From NCBI RefSeq assembly GCF_000348725.1, contig NC_020813.1:434001-498000 (forward strand): DNA of 64,000 bases, read 5' to 3'. Positions 43,687 through 52,443 of this stretch are shown here, one piece after another. The number at the start of each line of letters is the position of its first letter. The first letter of the stretch is position 1. A program made the position numbers and the translations under genes. The DNA is from Pseudobdellovibrio exovorus JSS. GTDB taxonomy: Bacteria; Bdellovibrionota; Bdellovibrionia; Bdellovibrionales; Bdellovibrionaceae. The notes under the pieces were generated by a model. It saw nothing but the letters and a program-made list of their open reading frames with translations, was not told where the DNA came from and did not search any database.

Positions 43687-45861
43687 ATGAAAAATTTTGT
43701 AGCGTTGATAATTCTTTTAAGCGTTGGATTTGCAGAGGCTAAGCCACAAACAGCAAAAGTAAAAAATAGCAAAAGAAAGCCAGCTCAAGAGCAAGCTGTT
43801 GCTCCAGATACATTGGTTCTGATTGGTCAGATAGCCGGACGATACTTTGCGGATGCGGACAGTCATAGTTATGTTTTAGGCTACATTGAAATGAAGGATC
43901 GTGTGATCCAAAAGATGGCCAAGATACAAGAGTCTGAAATTGAAAATTATATTCAGCAAAACCCTTCTAAGCAGATTTTAAAATTAAAACGTGCTGGCAG
44001 CGTACAGTACGATGTGATTTATCCGGGACTTATTAATCTACACAATCATACAAAACAGAATAATCTTCCGGTGTGGGAAGATGCTCAAGGACAGTTTGCT
44101 AATCGATTTGAGTGGCGTGAATGGCCTAATTACAAACATGCGGTCAGTGGAAACATGAACCCATGGGTGACCTACGCCAGAGCCATTGAATGCGCCACTT
44201 ACAGATGGTCAGAGTTGAGCGCTCTGGTATTAGGGACAACGTACTTACAGGGACCAAGTTCTTGTGTTGAAAATTTCGGTGTTCAACGAGTCGAAGATGC
44301 ATCGGCCTATGTTTCCGCTAAGGCTGCAGTGCAGGCGCCTACGGATTTAGTTATTCCACAGGACATGGAATTCGTATGGGCCGAATTAGGTCCTGTCATT
44401 CGCAGTGGTAAGACTTATGAATATGCTTTAGCTGAAGCTATAAAAAAATACTGTCCGACCATTCCAGTGACCGAACAAAATATCAATAGCAGTGAAATGT
44501 TGAAAACCTTAAAGGATCAAAAACAATTGGCAGAACTCTGTGTAAAAGAGGGGCTGCCAAATCGCTTTATTCGCTATGTTTATTGGGTTCATCCTACCAT
44601 TGCAGGTCGGAAAAATTATTTCAACAGCACGTCTAAAAAACCAGCGGCTCTTATTGCTCACTTAGCCGAAGGGCGCCGTGACGATGAATACAATAAAAAA
44701 GAGTATGAAATTCTGAAGCTACTAGGTTTAGATTTACCTTTTGTGAATTTGGTCCACGGCGTGGGGATTCCTTCTGAAACTTATCCAGAATTGGCTTCTA
44801 AAAATATCGGTCTGATATGGTCGCCATTTTCAAATTTAATTTTATACAGTCAGACATTAGACATCGCTGCAGCTTACAAAGCTGGAGTTAATTTAGCATT
44901 GGGATCAGATTGGGTGCCAACGGGAACCAAGAGTGTTTTAGAAGAAGTGAAAATTGCACGTAACTACATCTTAAAAGATGTGGATAAAGAAAACTTAGTC
45001 AGCACGTTTACAGGTGGGACTGGTAAAGTTGAAAAGATTGATGAAGAACTCTATAAAATGATGACCGAGAATCCGGCCAAGATGATCAATCACTATGAAA
45101 TCAAGACAGGCCCTGTAACGAAAACGAATCCATCGGGATATGCAGAAGCGGCTGTCGGTCGGTTGGCAGAAGGAGCGATGGGAAGTGTGATCGTTGTGAG
45201 TCACCAGAATGCCAATCCCTACACGAATCTTGTTGTGCATGCGACAGAGAAAGACATCAACCTTGTTGTGATTGATGGTAAACCTTCCTACGGAAATAGA
45301 TCTTATTTGGATGCTTTAGGTTATCAAGGTCGTTACGAGCCACTTCCTGTGGACTCTGCAGATCACTCAACTGTAGCCTTGAAACATGAAATTGCGCAGC
45401 CAGCAGAACCAGATCCAGAGAATCGCTTACAGTTTTTAGCGGCATTGATTAGAAGCTTTAGTGGGACTGAGTTTAAACCGCAGGATAAGTGTGGTTTCTC
45501 AGAAGAAAAAGTCCTTGTGACATCGAATTCAGTTGAAGCCAATGCCGACATGAGATCATTTCGCGAGGCTACAGGCATGGACTTGGATAAAGCACATGAT
45601 TTAACTCGTGTCTTAGCGATCAACATTATGACTCAAAGTCGTAATAAGTTAGATCCCAAAGAAGGTAAACCTGAATATGCTTTAAAATACTTCCCAGCAT
45701 TGTATTCGTGTAACGATTCCAATCACATGAGACGTATCACGAATTTTATCAAGCTAGAGGGCTCTGATGATTTCGAGGCGAATCGTAAGTACAGATCGCA
45801 AGTGATTGAGCGTGATAAGTTGGGACGTATCCCTCAACAACTCGCGGATAAATATAAGTGA
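43687..45861 (+). CDS. Exported ATZ/TRZ-type amidohydrolase
   Basis: A metal-dependent hydrolase of 724 residues with a signal peptide (MKNFVALIILLSVGFAEA). ATG 43687 has AGGGAAAAG upstream. Metal and catalytic motifs are LHNHTKQ (119-121), AHLAEGRRDDE (His325), VHGVGI (His357), WSPFSNLILY and LGSDWVPTG (Asp408), in the order found in ATZ/TRZ, cytosine and guanine deaminase-like enzymes. The last 200 residues form an extra domain with no recognised family. An exported member of this group is unusual because most are cytoplasmic. Its TGA stop is the first three bases of the inverted repeat of the adjacent insertion sequence, so the C-terminus may have been altered by insertion. Confidence 0.8.
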   Translation: MKNFVALIILLSVGFAEAKPQTAKVKNSKRKPAQEQAVAPDTLVLIGQIAGRYFADADSHSYVLGYIEMKDRVIQKMAKIQESEIENYIQQNPSKQILKLKRAGSVQYDVIYPGLINLHNHTKQNNLPVWEDAQGQFANRFEWREWPNYKHAVSGNMNPWVTYARAIECATYRWSELSALVLGTTYLQGPSSCVENFGVQRVEDASAYVSAKAAVQAPTDLVIPQDMEFVWAELGPVIRSGKTYEYALAEAIKKYCPTIPVTEQNINSSEMLKTLKDQKQLAELCVKEGLPNRFIRYVYWVHPTIAGRKNYFNSTSKKPAALIAHLAEGRRDDEYNKKEYEILKLLGLDLPFVNLVHGVGIPSETYPELASKNIGLIWSPFSNLILYSQTLDIAAAYKAGVNLALGSDWVPTGTKSVLEEVKIARNYILKDVDKENLVSTFTGGTGKVEKIDEELYKMMTENPAKMINHYEIKTGPVTKTNPSGYAEAAVGRLAEGAMGSVIVVSHQNANPYTNLVVHATEKDINLVVIDGKPSYGNRSYLDALGYQGRYEPLPVDSADHSTVALKHEIAQPAEPDPENRLQFLAALIRSFSGTEFKPQDKCGFSEEKVLVTSNSVEANADMRSFREATGMDLDKAHDLTRVLAINIMTQSRNKLDPKEGKPEYALKYFPALYSCNDSNHMRRITNFIKLEGSDDFEANRKYRSQVIERDKLGRIPQQLADKYK

Positions 45862-46840
45862 CCCCTCAGTCTGTTGAAAAACCCAGAAAAGGGTCATCAC
45901 TTCAAACTTAAGTTATGATGTAGAACCATCAAAGCAAGATGGTAATCAAGTCTCTCCATCTTTTTAGTCGTATTCCACGTTTTTCGGATTAACCTACTTA
46001 CTCGATATCGAATCATTGCAAATGTATGGTTTATACTAAAGAGTGGATCAAATCCCCCCACCTTAAGTTCGCCTTGACCGATCTCTCGCGCCTGTCTACC
46101 TTTATAGCGTAAATGGATACTTTCAGGAAAAAACTTACTTACATCAGCAATATAATGTGGATTCATATCTGATTTAATTAATGCTCCCTTGGCTATATTT
46201 TTCTGGATGCGTTCAAATAACTTTTTTCTTGCAGAAGCTCTCTTGTCTTCACGCGGGCCATATTTTTTCATTGAAACTTGCGATAAAAGCCCTTTTGCTG
46301 GCATTTGAGCTATTTCATATCCCACAATCCATCTTGAATGACGCTCAACAGCCACCGTTACAGAAAGAGGCTTACACTTAGTGTGTTCAAAGGTTTCAAG
46401 TTCATCGAACTGTAAATCCGTTATTAATGATTTTTGTCTATTCAAAACCTCTAGTTTGATTTTAGCCCTGTCCGCCATAAAAAGAAATTTTCGAACGACA
46501 GTCTTTCGATTAATTTTCATAAGCCGCGCACATTCTCTTAAAGATGTTCCAGAAACCAGTTGTCTTACGACCTTATGATTAATATGACGTTTCTTCTGGC
46601 GATAACAGCGAGATAAGGTGGCAACAGAAAAGTGCAACTTGCAAAGCTTACAGTAGAAGCGCTGCACTTTTTTACGATCAGATGTTCTGTAGAAAGATCC
46701 GAACTTTCGGATGGCTTTGGCTGATTGATTCGTATTACGGATAGAAGCTTTACATTTTGGGCATTTGATTGTCATAAAGACAAGATAGTGCAGAAAATGG
46801 GCGCAGTTTGTTTTTAGTAGAGCTACAGAATAAGGGGGCA
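45859..46840. mobile_element. IS element (about 982 bp) with imperfect 18-bp inverted repeats
   Basis: Left end TGACCCCTCAGTCTGTTG (45859-45876) and right end CTACAGAATAAGGGGGCA (46823-46840) match in inverted orientation at 14 of 18 positions. They flank a single transposase gene. No clear target-site duplication is seen beside the repeats, so the insertion may be old or the ends misjudged by a few bases. It lies between the stop codons of two convergent genes: the left repeat contains the amidohydrolase stop and the right repeat ends 2 nt before the stop of the next gene. Confidence 0.75.
45897..46775 (-). CDS. IS1/IS1595-like transposase with zinc ribbon
   Basis: A 292-residue transposase. 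The N-terminal zinc ribbon has Cys5-x2-Cys8 and Cys42-x2-Cys45, followed by a helix-turn-helix (TSLRECARLMKINRKTVVRKF). The catalytic core has an Asp in LQFDELETF and another in IKSDMNPHY. The C-terminal INHTFAMIRYRVSRLIRKTW block replaces the ExhN segment of IS1 by NHT; I recall this as normal for a group of related bacterial transposases. The frame is intact, so it may still be active. The family assignment is approximate. Confidence 0.8.
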   Translation of the reverse strand: MTIKCPKCKASIRNTNQSAKAIRKFGSFYRTSDRKKVQRFYCKLCKLHFSVATLSRCYRQKKRHINHKVVRQLVSGTSLRECARLMKINRKTVVRKFLFMADRAKIKLEVLNRQKSLITDLQFDELETFEHTKCKPLSVTVAVERHSRWIVGYEIAQMPAKGLLSQVSMKKYGPREDKRASARKKLFERIQKNIAKGALIKSDMNPHYIADVSKFFPESIHLRYKGRQAREIGQGELKVGGFDPLFSINHTFAMIRYRVSRLIRKTWNTTKKMERLDYHLALMVLHHNLSLK

Positions 46841-46842
46841 GT

Positions 46843-47373
46843 TTAGCGCCACGTGAAGGTACCCAAAATCCGATTGCACGTATTCAGCGTCTGATCGAAT
46901 CTCTGTTGGGTGTCAGCACATGTCGCAATAATTAACTTGTCATCTTTATGAAAGAAAACCTGTCTTGAACGGGAGCTATTATTTTTTTGTCGTAAATCGA
47001 CAATAACTGATGGTGTGGCACTTTTATTATGAGACTGTAACCCCATCACTTCGAAACCATATTGGTTATAGTCACGCAAATGCTGACGAACATAGGTTTC
47101 GAGTTTAGTTTTCGCAGTTACTGTTTCTAGGCGAAAAGATAAAAGTGTTTGATCATTGTTTCCAATTTCAAGGACCGGAGTTGTGCTTTCCGTTGAGCGG
47201 GTGTAATTCCAGTTTTCAGGGATGGAATCCAGTGAAAAACCCAACTGAGTGAACGCCATACTGTTCGAGGCTTTATTTATAATAGAAGACCCTGTTAAAG
47301 GATGAGGAGCGGCCAAGGCCATCTGCGACATCAAAAAGAACGGGGTTAATAAAGTAGAGAATAGGGCTTTCAT
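46843..47373 (-). CDS. Exported protein of unknown function
   Basis: A 176-residue protein with a signal peptide (MKALFSTLLTPFFLMSQMALA, cut before APHP). The mature part has an alternating beta-like pattern and two cysteines (ATCADTQ and NTCNR), compatible with a disulfide in the periplasm. No family recognised. The gene lies 15 nt downstream of mutY on the same strand, so they are probably co-transcribed. The IS starts 2 nt beyond its stop. Confidence 0.75.
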   Translation of the reverse strand: MKALFSTLLTPFFLMSQMALAAPHPLTGSSIINKASNSMAFTQLGFSLDSIPENWNYTRSTESTTPVLEIGNNDQTLLSFRLETVTAKTKLETYVRQHLRDYNQYGFEVMGLQSHNKSATPSVIVDLRQKNNSSRSRQVFFHKDDKLIIATCADTQQRFDQTLNTCNRILGTFTWR

Positions 47374-47388
47374 CTTTTCTAGATTAAC

Positions 47389-48357
47389 TCAGTTTTGCAG
47401 TTTTTTCAAAATTTTCGTCATGAGACTTGAAGGATTGATTTTTTTTATCTGGCTGATCTGGACCCAATTTTGTTTTGAGCCTTTTTTAGAGCTATTAGGA
47501 GCTTTTACCTCTTCTAATTGAAGGTAAATACTGTATTTAGTCACAGAGTGCTTCACGTCAAACTTGGTCGGTTTTTGCGGGACTTTTTTTGCCTGTCCGG
47601 GGGGGAACATTAGCCCAGGAAGAAATGGGGTTGCGGTATTCTCTTCTAAGTATACCAAATCTTTACGAGTGCAAACTTGTAGCGTCCACAGCCAAATTTC
47701 CCCTTCAGCTTTGGGTTTAGATAAAGGCAATTGATCAACCATATTTTTTTTCAGAGCTACACAGCCTTTTTTCCATGGGCAAAGAAGACATAAAGGTTTT
47801 TTTGGAGTGCAGACGGTGGCGCCAAGCTCCATCATTCCCTGATTGATTTCAGAGTTGTATTCGCTCTGAGCTAAAGCATCCGCAAGATCTTGAAGTTTTT
47901 GACGCTCTTTTGGCAGCCACCACTGAGTTTTTAATCCATAGACACGGGATAAAATACGGATGACGTTGCCATCAAGAACACCCACTTTTTCATTATAGGC
48001 TAAGCTGGCGACCGCACGTGAGGTGTAAGGACCAAATCCGGGCAGCTCTAGCAACTCTGCGGCGGTGCGAGGGAATCCGTGCTCAGCGATCCACTTCGCG
48101 GCCTTGTGAATATTGCGTGCGCGTGAGTAATAGCCAAGGCCAGCCCACATTTCTAAGACGTCTGCTTCAGGGGCAGAGGCTAACTTGTCCACATTGGGAA
48201 AGCGCTTCATAAACTTTTCGTAATAGGGAATAACAGCGGCCACAGTGGTCTGTTGCAGCATGACTTCCGATATCCAAATGCGATAAGCATCGCGATTTTT
48301 ACGCCAAGGCAGGGGGCGTTGATTTTCGCGGTACCAGTGTAAAAGTTCATTTTGCAT
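47389..48357 (-). CDS. mutY: A/G-specific adenine DNA glycosylase
   Basis: A 322-residue MutY, which removes adenine mispaired with 8-oxoguanine. Catalytic Glu31 is in SEVMLQQT, the helix-hairpin-helix is LPGFGPYTSRAVAS and catalytic Asp129 is in VLDGNV. The 4Fe-4S ligands are Cys183, Cys190, Cys193 and Cys199 (C-x6-C-x2-C-x5-C). The C-terminal NUDIX-like domain is present but reduced. Works with the ung gene of the same window in base-excision repair, though not linked to it. Confidence 0.96.
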   Translation of the reverse strand: MQNELLHWYRENQRPLPWRKNRDAYRIWISEVMLQQTTVAAVIPYYEKFMKRFPNVDKLASAPEADVLEMWAGLGYYSRARNIHKAAKWIAEHGFPRTAAELLELPGFGPYTSRAVASLAYNEKVGVLDGNVIRILSRVYGLKTQWWLPKERQKLQDLADALAQSEYNSEINQGMMELGATVCTPKKPLCLLCPWKKGCVALKKNMVDQLPLSKPKAEGEIWLWTLQVCTRKDLVYLEENTATPFLPGLMFPPGQAKKVPQKPTKFDVKHSVTKYSIYLQLEEVKAPNSSKKGSKQNWVQISQIKKINPSSLMTKILKKLQN

Positions 48358-48433
48358 GATGTTGCATCTTAGTGGATAAACAGTTTGAAACCAAGGTGAA
48401 TATTATCAATAATACGACTGAATTGAGGTGTTT

Positions 48434-49378
48434 ATGGCTAATAATTTTAAACCCATCAGCGGACGCGAGTTTCCGCGTTTTTCAGCAATTAAAACTTTCT
48501 TTCGATTACCGATAGCTGATATTCAACATGACTTTGATGTGGCGCTTTTTGGCGTTCCCTATGACGGAGGAGTTTCTTATCGCCCTGGGGCACGTTTTGC
48601 TCCCACACTGGTGCGCGAGGTTTCAAGCCTTGGTCGCGGTTTTCATATGACTCGTGCTGTTTCTGTTTTCGATCAGATCCGATGTGCTGATGTCGGCGAC
48701 TGTCCTATCGTTCCTATTGATCAGGTTCAAACCTATGAAAAAATTGAATCCTTTGTTTCACAGATCGCACAAGGCGGTAAGCGTTTTATTTCAGTGGGAG
48801 GAGATCATTCCACCACTTTGCCGGTCCTCAGAGCTTTGAAAAAGAAATATCAACAACCGCTTAATTTTATTCATTTCGACGCCCATCTGGATACCTATCC
48901 AGCAGCATGGGGCTGTGAATATCATCATGGGGCCTTCGCCCGTCATGCGGTGGAAGAGGGACTCGTTAATCCAAAAACGATGTTACAGATTGGCATTCGT
49001 GGTCCACTGGCTAGTGGCGATGATTTGGATTTTGTGCAGAAGCACGGAATCATCGTAAAAACTGTAGACGATGTTCGCGAAGGGTCTTTGACGGATTTTA
49101 TAAAAACACTGCCAAAGTTTACGGGGCCGACGTATTTGAGTTTTGATATTGATTGTCTTGATCCTGCTTACGCGCCAGGAACGGGAACACCGGTTCCTGG
49201 TGGCCTGACAACGTATGAAACACAGCGAATTCTGCGCGCTTTGCAAATTGATCAATTAGTGGGTGCGGACATTGTTGAAGTGTGTCCTCCGTTTGATTCG
49301 TCACAAATTACAGGCTTAGCCGCAGTGGATACGATGTTTGAATTGATGTGTTTGATGGCCGGAGGCCGTAAAGCATGA
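48434..49378 (+). CDS. speB: Agmatinase / arginase family ureohydrolase
   Basis: A binuclear Mn2+ ureohydrolase of 314 residues. The metal ligands are in VGGDHS, the FDAHLDTYPAAWG block and SFDIDCLDPAYAPG. The wording GVPYDGGVSYRPGARFAP is that of agmatinase rather than arginase, so putrescine formation from agmatine is the most likely activity. Guanidinobutyrase-type members cannot be excluded. The start is ATG 48434, with GAGG 5 nt upstream. It overlaps msrA by 4 nt. Confidence 0.9.
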   Translation: MANNFKPISGREFPRFSAIKTFFRLPIADIQHDFDVALFGVPYDGGVSYRPGARFAPTLVREVSSLGRGFHMTRAVSVFDQIRCADVGDCPIVPIDQVQTYEKIESFVSQIAQGGKRFISVGGDHSTTLPVLRALKKKYQQPLNFIHFDAHLDTYPAAWGCEYHHGAFARHAVEEGLVNPKTMLQIGIRGPLASGDDLDFVQKHGIIVKTVDDVREGSLTDFIKTLPKFTGPTYLSFDIDCLDPAYAPGTGTPVPGGLTTYETQRILRALQIDQLVGADIVEVCPPFDSSQITGLAAVDTMFELMCLMAGGRKA

Positions 49379-49863
49379 GCGTACAAAAAGCGGTTTTAGC
49401 TGGAGGATGTTTTTGGGGAGTCGAAGAACTTCTACGAAGCTATAAAGGCGTCCTCAACACAGAGGTTGGCTACTGTGGTGGTGATGAAGATGAAGCCAAT
49501 TATAACATGGTAAAGACGGGCACGACAGAGCACGCCGAAGCTATCTTGATTGAGTTTGATGACAGTCAGTTGTCATTTGCAGATCTATTGCGCGCCTTTT
49601 TTAAGTTACACGATCCGACTACGCCCAATCAGCAGGGAAATGATATTGGCCGTCAGTATCGCTCTGTGATTTTTTATCAAAATGAAGAGCAACGGCAAAT
49701 GGCCGAGCAGGTGAAAGCCGAAGTCAATCAATCGGGTAAATGGCGTCGCCCTGTGGCCACTGAAATCGTTCCAGCAGAACCATTTTATCCTGCAGAAGAA
49801 TACCATCAGGACTATCTACAAAAACATCCCGATGGTTATACTTGTCATTACTGGCGTGATTGA
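49375..49863 (+). CDS. msrA: Peptide methionine sulfoxide reductase A
   Basis: A 162-residue cytoplasmic MsrA that reduces methionine-S-sulfoxide. The active-site motif GGCFWG has Cys12 as nucleophile, and GYCGG, HAEAI, FFKLHDPTTPNQQGNDIGRQYRS and PAEEYHQDYLQKHP are canonical. A C-terminal Cys (in GYTCHYW) may act in recycling. It is coupled to speB by ATGA overlap. Confidence 0.97.
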   Translation: MSVQKAVLAGGCFWGVEELLRSYKGVLNTEVGYCGGDEDEANYNMVKTGTTEHAEAILIEFDDSQLSFADLLRAFFKLHDPTTPNQQGNDIGRQYRSVIFYQNEEQRQMAEQVKAEVNQSGKWRRPVATEIVPAEPFYPAEEYHQDYLQKHPDGYTCHYWRD

Positions 49864-49867
49864 TTTG

Positions 49868-49924
49868 TAGGTGCCAGGCCCTATTTACGGACGCACCGTG
49901 TCCGTAAATAGGGCCTGGCACCTA
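49868..49924. repeat. Perfect hairpin with 25-bp arms
   Basis: The left arm 49868-49892 and right arm 49900-49924 are perfect reverse complements (25 bp) around a 7-nt loop GCACCGT. The arm begins TAGGTGCCAGGCCC and ends TTTACGGAC. It fills the space between convergent msrA and lysR, and contains the lysR stop codon. No T-tract follows, so it is not a standard terminator. Its length and perfection suggest a mobile palindromic element of REP or MITE type, or a recent inverted duplication. Confidence 0.92.
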
Positions 49925-50695
49925 GGCTTTATCAACAGCCGTAGTGACTTGCTGCCAAAGGTTTGGACTTAAAATCTCTGAGCCAATCATATAGACCGGT
50001 TCGTGTTCTTTTGCTTTACCACGCTTTGCTTCTGTGGGCATAAAGCCTGTTCCGCCATAGTCGTCGAACCACTCTTTACGAATAGTTAACGAATTAGTCA
50101 CTAACACGTGTTTGAAATCATCAAGATCTTTTTTGTTGGAGCGGCCATATTCGAAATTAGAAAGTAGGGCGTAGTTCTTGTTAGATTGGATTTTCTCTAA
50201 GATCTGGAAGCCCAGCTCATGGAAGTATTTGAACTTTTGTTTCCCAGGGCTTTTTGATGTAAAAATTAAATCCAGATTTCCAGACAGAAAATGAGCTTCT
50301 AATTCATTTAAGTCGTAAATTTCAATGAAAATTTTAGTCACACCGATGTGGTCGAAACAGTGTTTACAGGTCTTCATGGCAAAGCTAGAAAGTCCTTCTA
50401 AAGTTCCAATATGAATTTCACGAACCATTTGGTTTTGACTAAGGCTTTGAAGCTCTGTTTCGAGTCTTTTAATAGATTTTTCAAACATATGCGCTAAACG
50501 AAAGGCTACAGGTGTCCATCCTGATTTTCTTTTAGCCGAGCGATCTAATAGAACAATCTTCAGTTCGTCTTCGATACGTGCGATGATACGTGAAAGCTGA
50601 GGCTGACTTAATCCCACATGTAAAGCGGCACCAGAAAGGTTTTTGAAGTTAACCGCTTTGGCAAGTACGCTGAGTTCATAATAAATTTGCTGCAT
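49922..50695 (-). CDS. LysR-family transcriptional regulator
   Basis: A 257-residue LysR-type protein, shorter than the usual 300. The N-terminal helix-turn-helix reads AALHVGLSQPQLSRIIARIEDEL. The effector domain follows from about residue 90 (REIHIGTLEGLSSFAMKT) but appears shortened. The stop codon lies inside the 25-bp-arm hairpin, so the C-terminus may have been changed by the element. Target genes cannot be inferred from the context. Confidence 0.85.
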   Translation of the reverse strand: MQQIYYELSVLAKAVNFKNLSGAALHVGLSQPQLSRIIARIEDELKIVLLDRSAKRKSGWTPVAFRLAHMFEKSIKRLETELQSLSQNQMVREIHIGTLEGLSSFAMKTCKHCFDHIGVTKIFIEIYDLNELEAHFLSGNLDLIFTSKSPGKQKFKYFHELGFQILEKIQSNKNYALLSNFEYGRSNKKDLDDFKHVLVTNSLTIRKEWFDDYGGTGFMPTEAKRGKAKEHEPVYMIGSEILSPNLWQQVTTAVDKA

Positions 50696-50745
50696 GTAGA
50701 GTCTCCTTTATCCTGTCCTGCAATCTTCAGGGCGCTTTTTAAAGC

Positions 50746-52443
50746 TCACGGTTTTCTAATATAATTAATAAAAGCCACGACACCTAAGCCCGCCGCCATC
50801 AGATAACCAATAAGACTGAATGCCGGCATTCCTGCAATCCTCCATGGTGTCGGGTGAGGGTAGATCAATGAGCTTGCTAAAATCAAAGCGGCGATGATGA
50901 CACCTAAAAACAATAAATTGAAAGAGGCCAAGATACTGCGGCGTAAGTCATCTAAAGATTCGATTTCAATACGTGTTTTATAATTAGGTGAGTTCACTCG
51001 GCGAAGCATCATGTGAAGCTGTCGCGGTAGTACATTCAAGAAGCCGCGCGATTCCCGTAGCAATAAGCTTAACTCATCAATCATCTTCGATGGCTGGAAT
51101 TGATGTTGAGCCACTTCGCCAATCATACTCAGGGTGTATTGTAAAAAGTCGAAATCAGCAGCGATTTTTTGTCCAAGGCCTTCTATAGACACAATGGATT
51201 TGAAGAACATCATCAGCTCTGTTGGCAAGGAAAGACCATGCCGTGCGGCCACACTGGATGAGGACATCAAAATTTTACCGACATTCATGTGTTTCATTGT
51301 CAGGCCGTAATATGGCGAAATTAGGGACTGGAGTTCTTTAGCAAAGATATCCACATTGACCTGCTCTGAAAATGGAGCGATGTCGACGTATTCATAGGCC
51401 AAACGCAAATAGTCCTCTTTGGCTAGAGCGACCAGCATATTGACGATGGACGACTGTGTTTTGGAGTTCAGGCGTCCGACAACACCGAAATCGATCAGAC
51501 CAATGCGATTGTTTTCAAAAACAAAGAAATTACCTGGGTGAAGATCGCCGTGAAAGAAACCATCCATAAAGACCATTTTCAGATAAGCGCGCAGGCCTGT
51601 TTTAATGACCTCTTCAGCCTGTGTATTGACCTGATTTAATGAGTCTTCCTGTGAAAGTCTTTTTCCCAGAAGCTCTTGCATCACCAAAACACGCTCAGTG
51701 ACTAAAGCGAAGTAAATATCTGGAATGATCACTTGCGGTTCTGATTTGAAATTCTCTTTGAACTTACGAATATTATTGGCTTCGACAACAAAGTTAGTTT
51801 CGAGTTCTAAAGTTTTGAAGTATTCGTCCACCATTCCCACAGGATTGAATGGGCGAATCTCTGGGATATACTTTTCTAGTAATTCAGCAATGAAATATAA
51901 TACATTCAGATCATCATTAATCGTTTGAACAATTCCAGGTCTTTGAACTTTGATAACCACCTGTTGACCGCTCACTAAGACGGCACGATGTACCTGTGCG
52001 ATACTGGCAGAGCCTAAAGGTTTCTCATCAACAGATAGAAAGTTTTTACGCCAGTCGGCACCTAACTCTTCTACTAAGACCTGTTCGACCACTTTAAAGT
52101 CTAGGGGTAAAACTTGGTCTTGTAGCAGAGACATCTCTTCGATGAAGTCAGGAGGAACTAAATCCGGTCTAGAAGCTAGAAGTTGTCCGAACTTTACGAA
52201 GGTGGGCCCAAGCTCTTCAAAGCTCAGGCGCAATCGTGTAGCCGTTGAAAGATGTTCATTTTCGTTAGAACTGGAACCTAACGAGCTAGGCAAGAAACTA
52301 CCGAGATTTATGACCTCGACCAGATTTCTGAGACCGTGCTTTGCGAACACCGCCAGAATCGTTTTCAGACGAGCGGCGTTTTTCAGAGTTCTTCCTATTT
52401 TCAGTGGACCTAAAAGCGGGCTTCGATTCTGATTTCGCTTCAT
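50746..52443 (-). CDS. UbiB/ABC1-family atypical kinase
   Basis: A 565-residue ABC1/UbiB protein. The family motif KFGQLLASRPDLVP replaces the usual glycine-rich loop, with PLGSASIAQVHRA, VVIKVQRPG (ATP-binding Lys), FHGDLHPGN and LIDFGVVG as the other kinase landmarks. Two hydrophobic segments lie at the C-terminus (SFNLLFLGVIIAALILA and MPAFSLIGYLMAAGLGVVAF), as in UbiB. The family supports quinone lipid biosynthesis or trafficking; here menaquinone would be the likely quinone. ATG 52443 has GAAAGG upstream. The first 49 codons overlap the end of the RNase R gene in another frame. Confidence 0.93.
   Translation of the reverse strand: MKRNQNRSPLLGPLKIGRTLKNAARLKTILAVFAKHGLRNLVEVINLGSFLPSSLGSSSNENEHLSTATRLRLSFEELGPTFVKFGQLLASRPDLVPPDFIEEMSLLQDQVLPLDFKVVEQVLVEELGADWRKNFLSVDEKPLGSASIAQVHRAVLVSGQQVVIKVQRPGIVQTINDDLNVLYFIAELLEKYIPEIRPFNPVGMVDEYFKTLELETNFVVEANNIRKFKENFKSEPQVIIPDIYFALVTERVLVMQELLGKRLSQEDSLNQVNTQAEEVIKTGLRAYLKMVFMDGFFHGDLHPGNFFVFENNRIGLIDFGVVGRLNSKTQSSIVNMLVALAKEDYLRLAYEYVDIAPFSEQVNVDIFAKELQSLISPYYGLTMKHMNVGKILMSSSSVAARHGLSLPTELMMFFKSIVSIEGLGQKIAADFDFLQYTLSMIGEVAQHQFQPSKMIDELSLLLRESRGFLNVLPRQLHMMLRRVNSPNYKTRIEIESLDDLRRSILASFNLLFLGVIIAALILASSLIYPHPTPWRIAGMPAFSLIGYLMAAGLGVVAFINYIRKP

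Noticed and set aside
49868-49924. Interpretation of the long hairpin as a normal terminator
   Set aside because: No T-tract follows on either strand and the stem is far longer than needed. Reported as a repeat.
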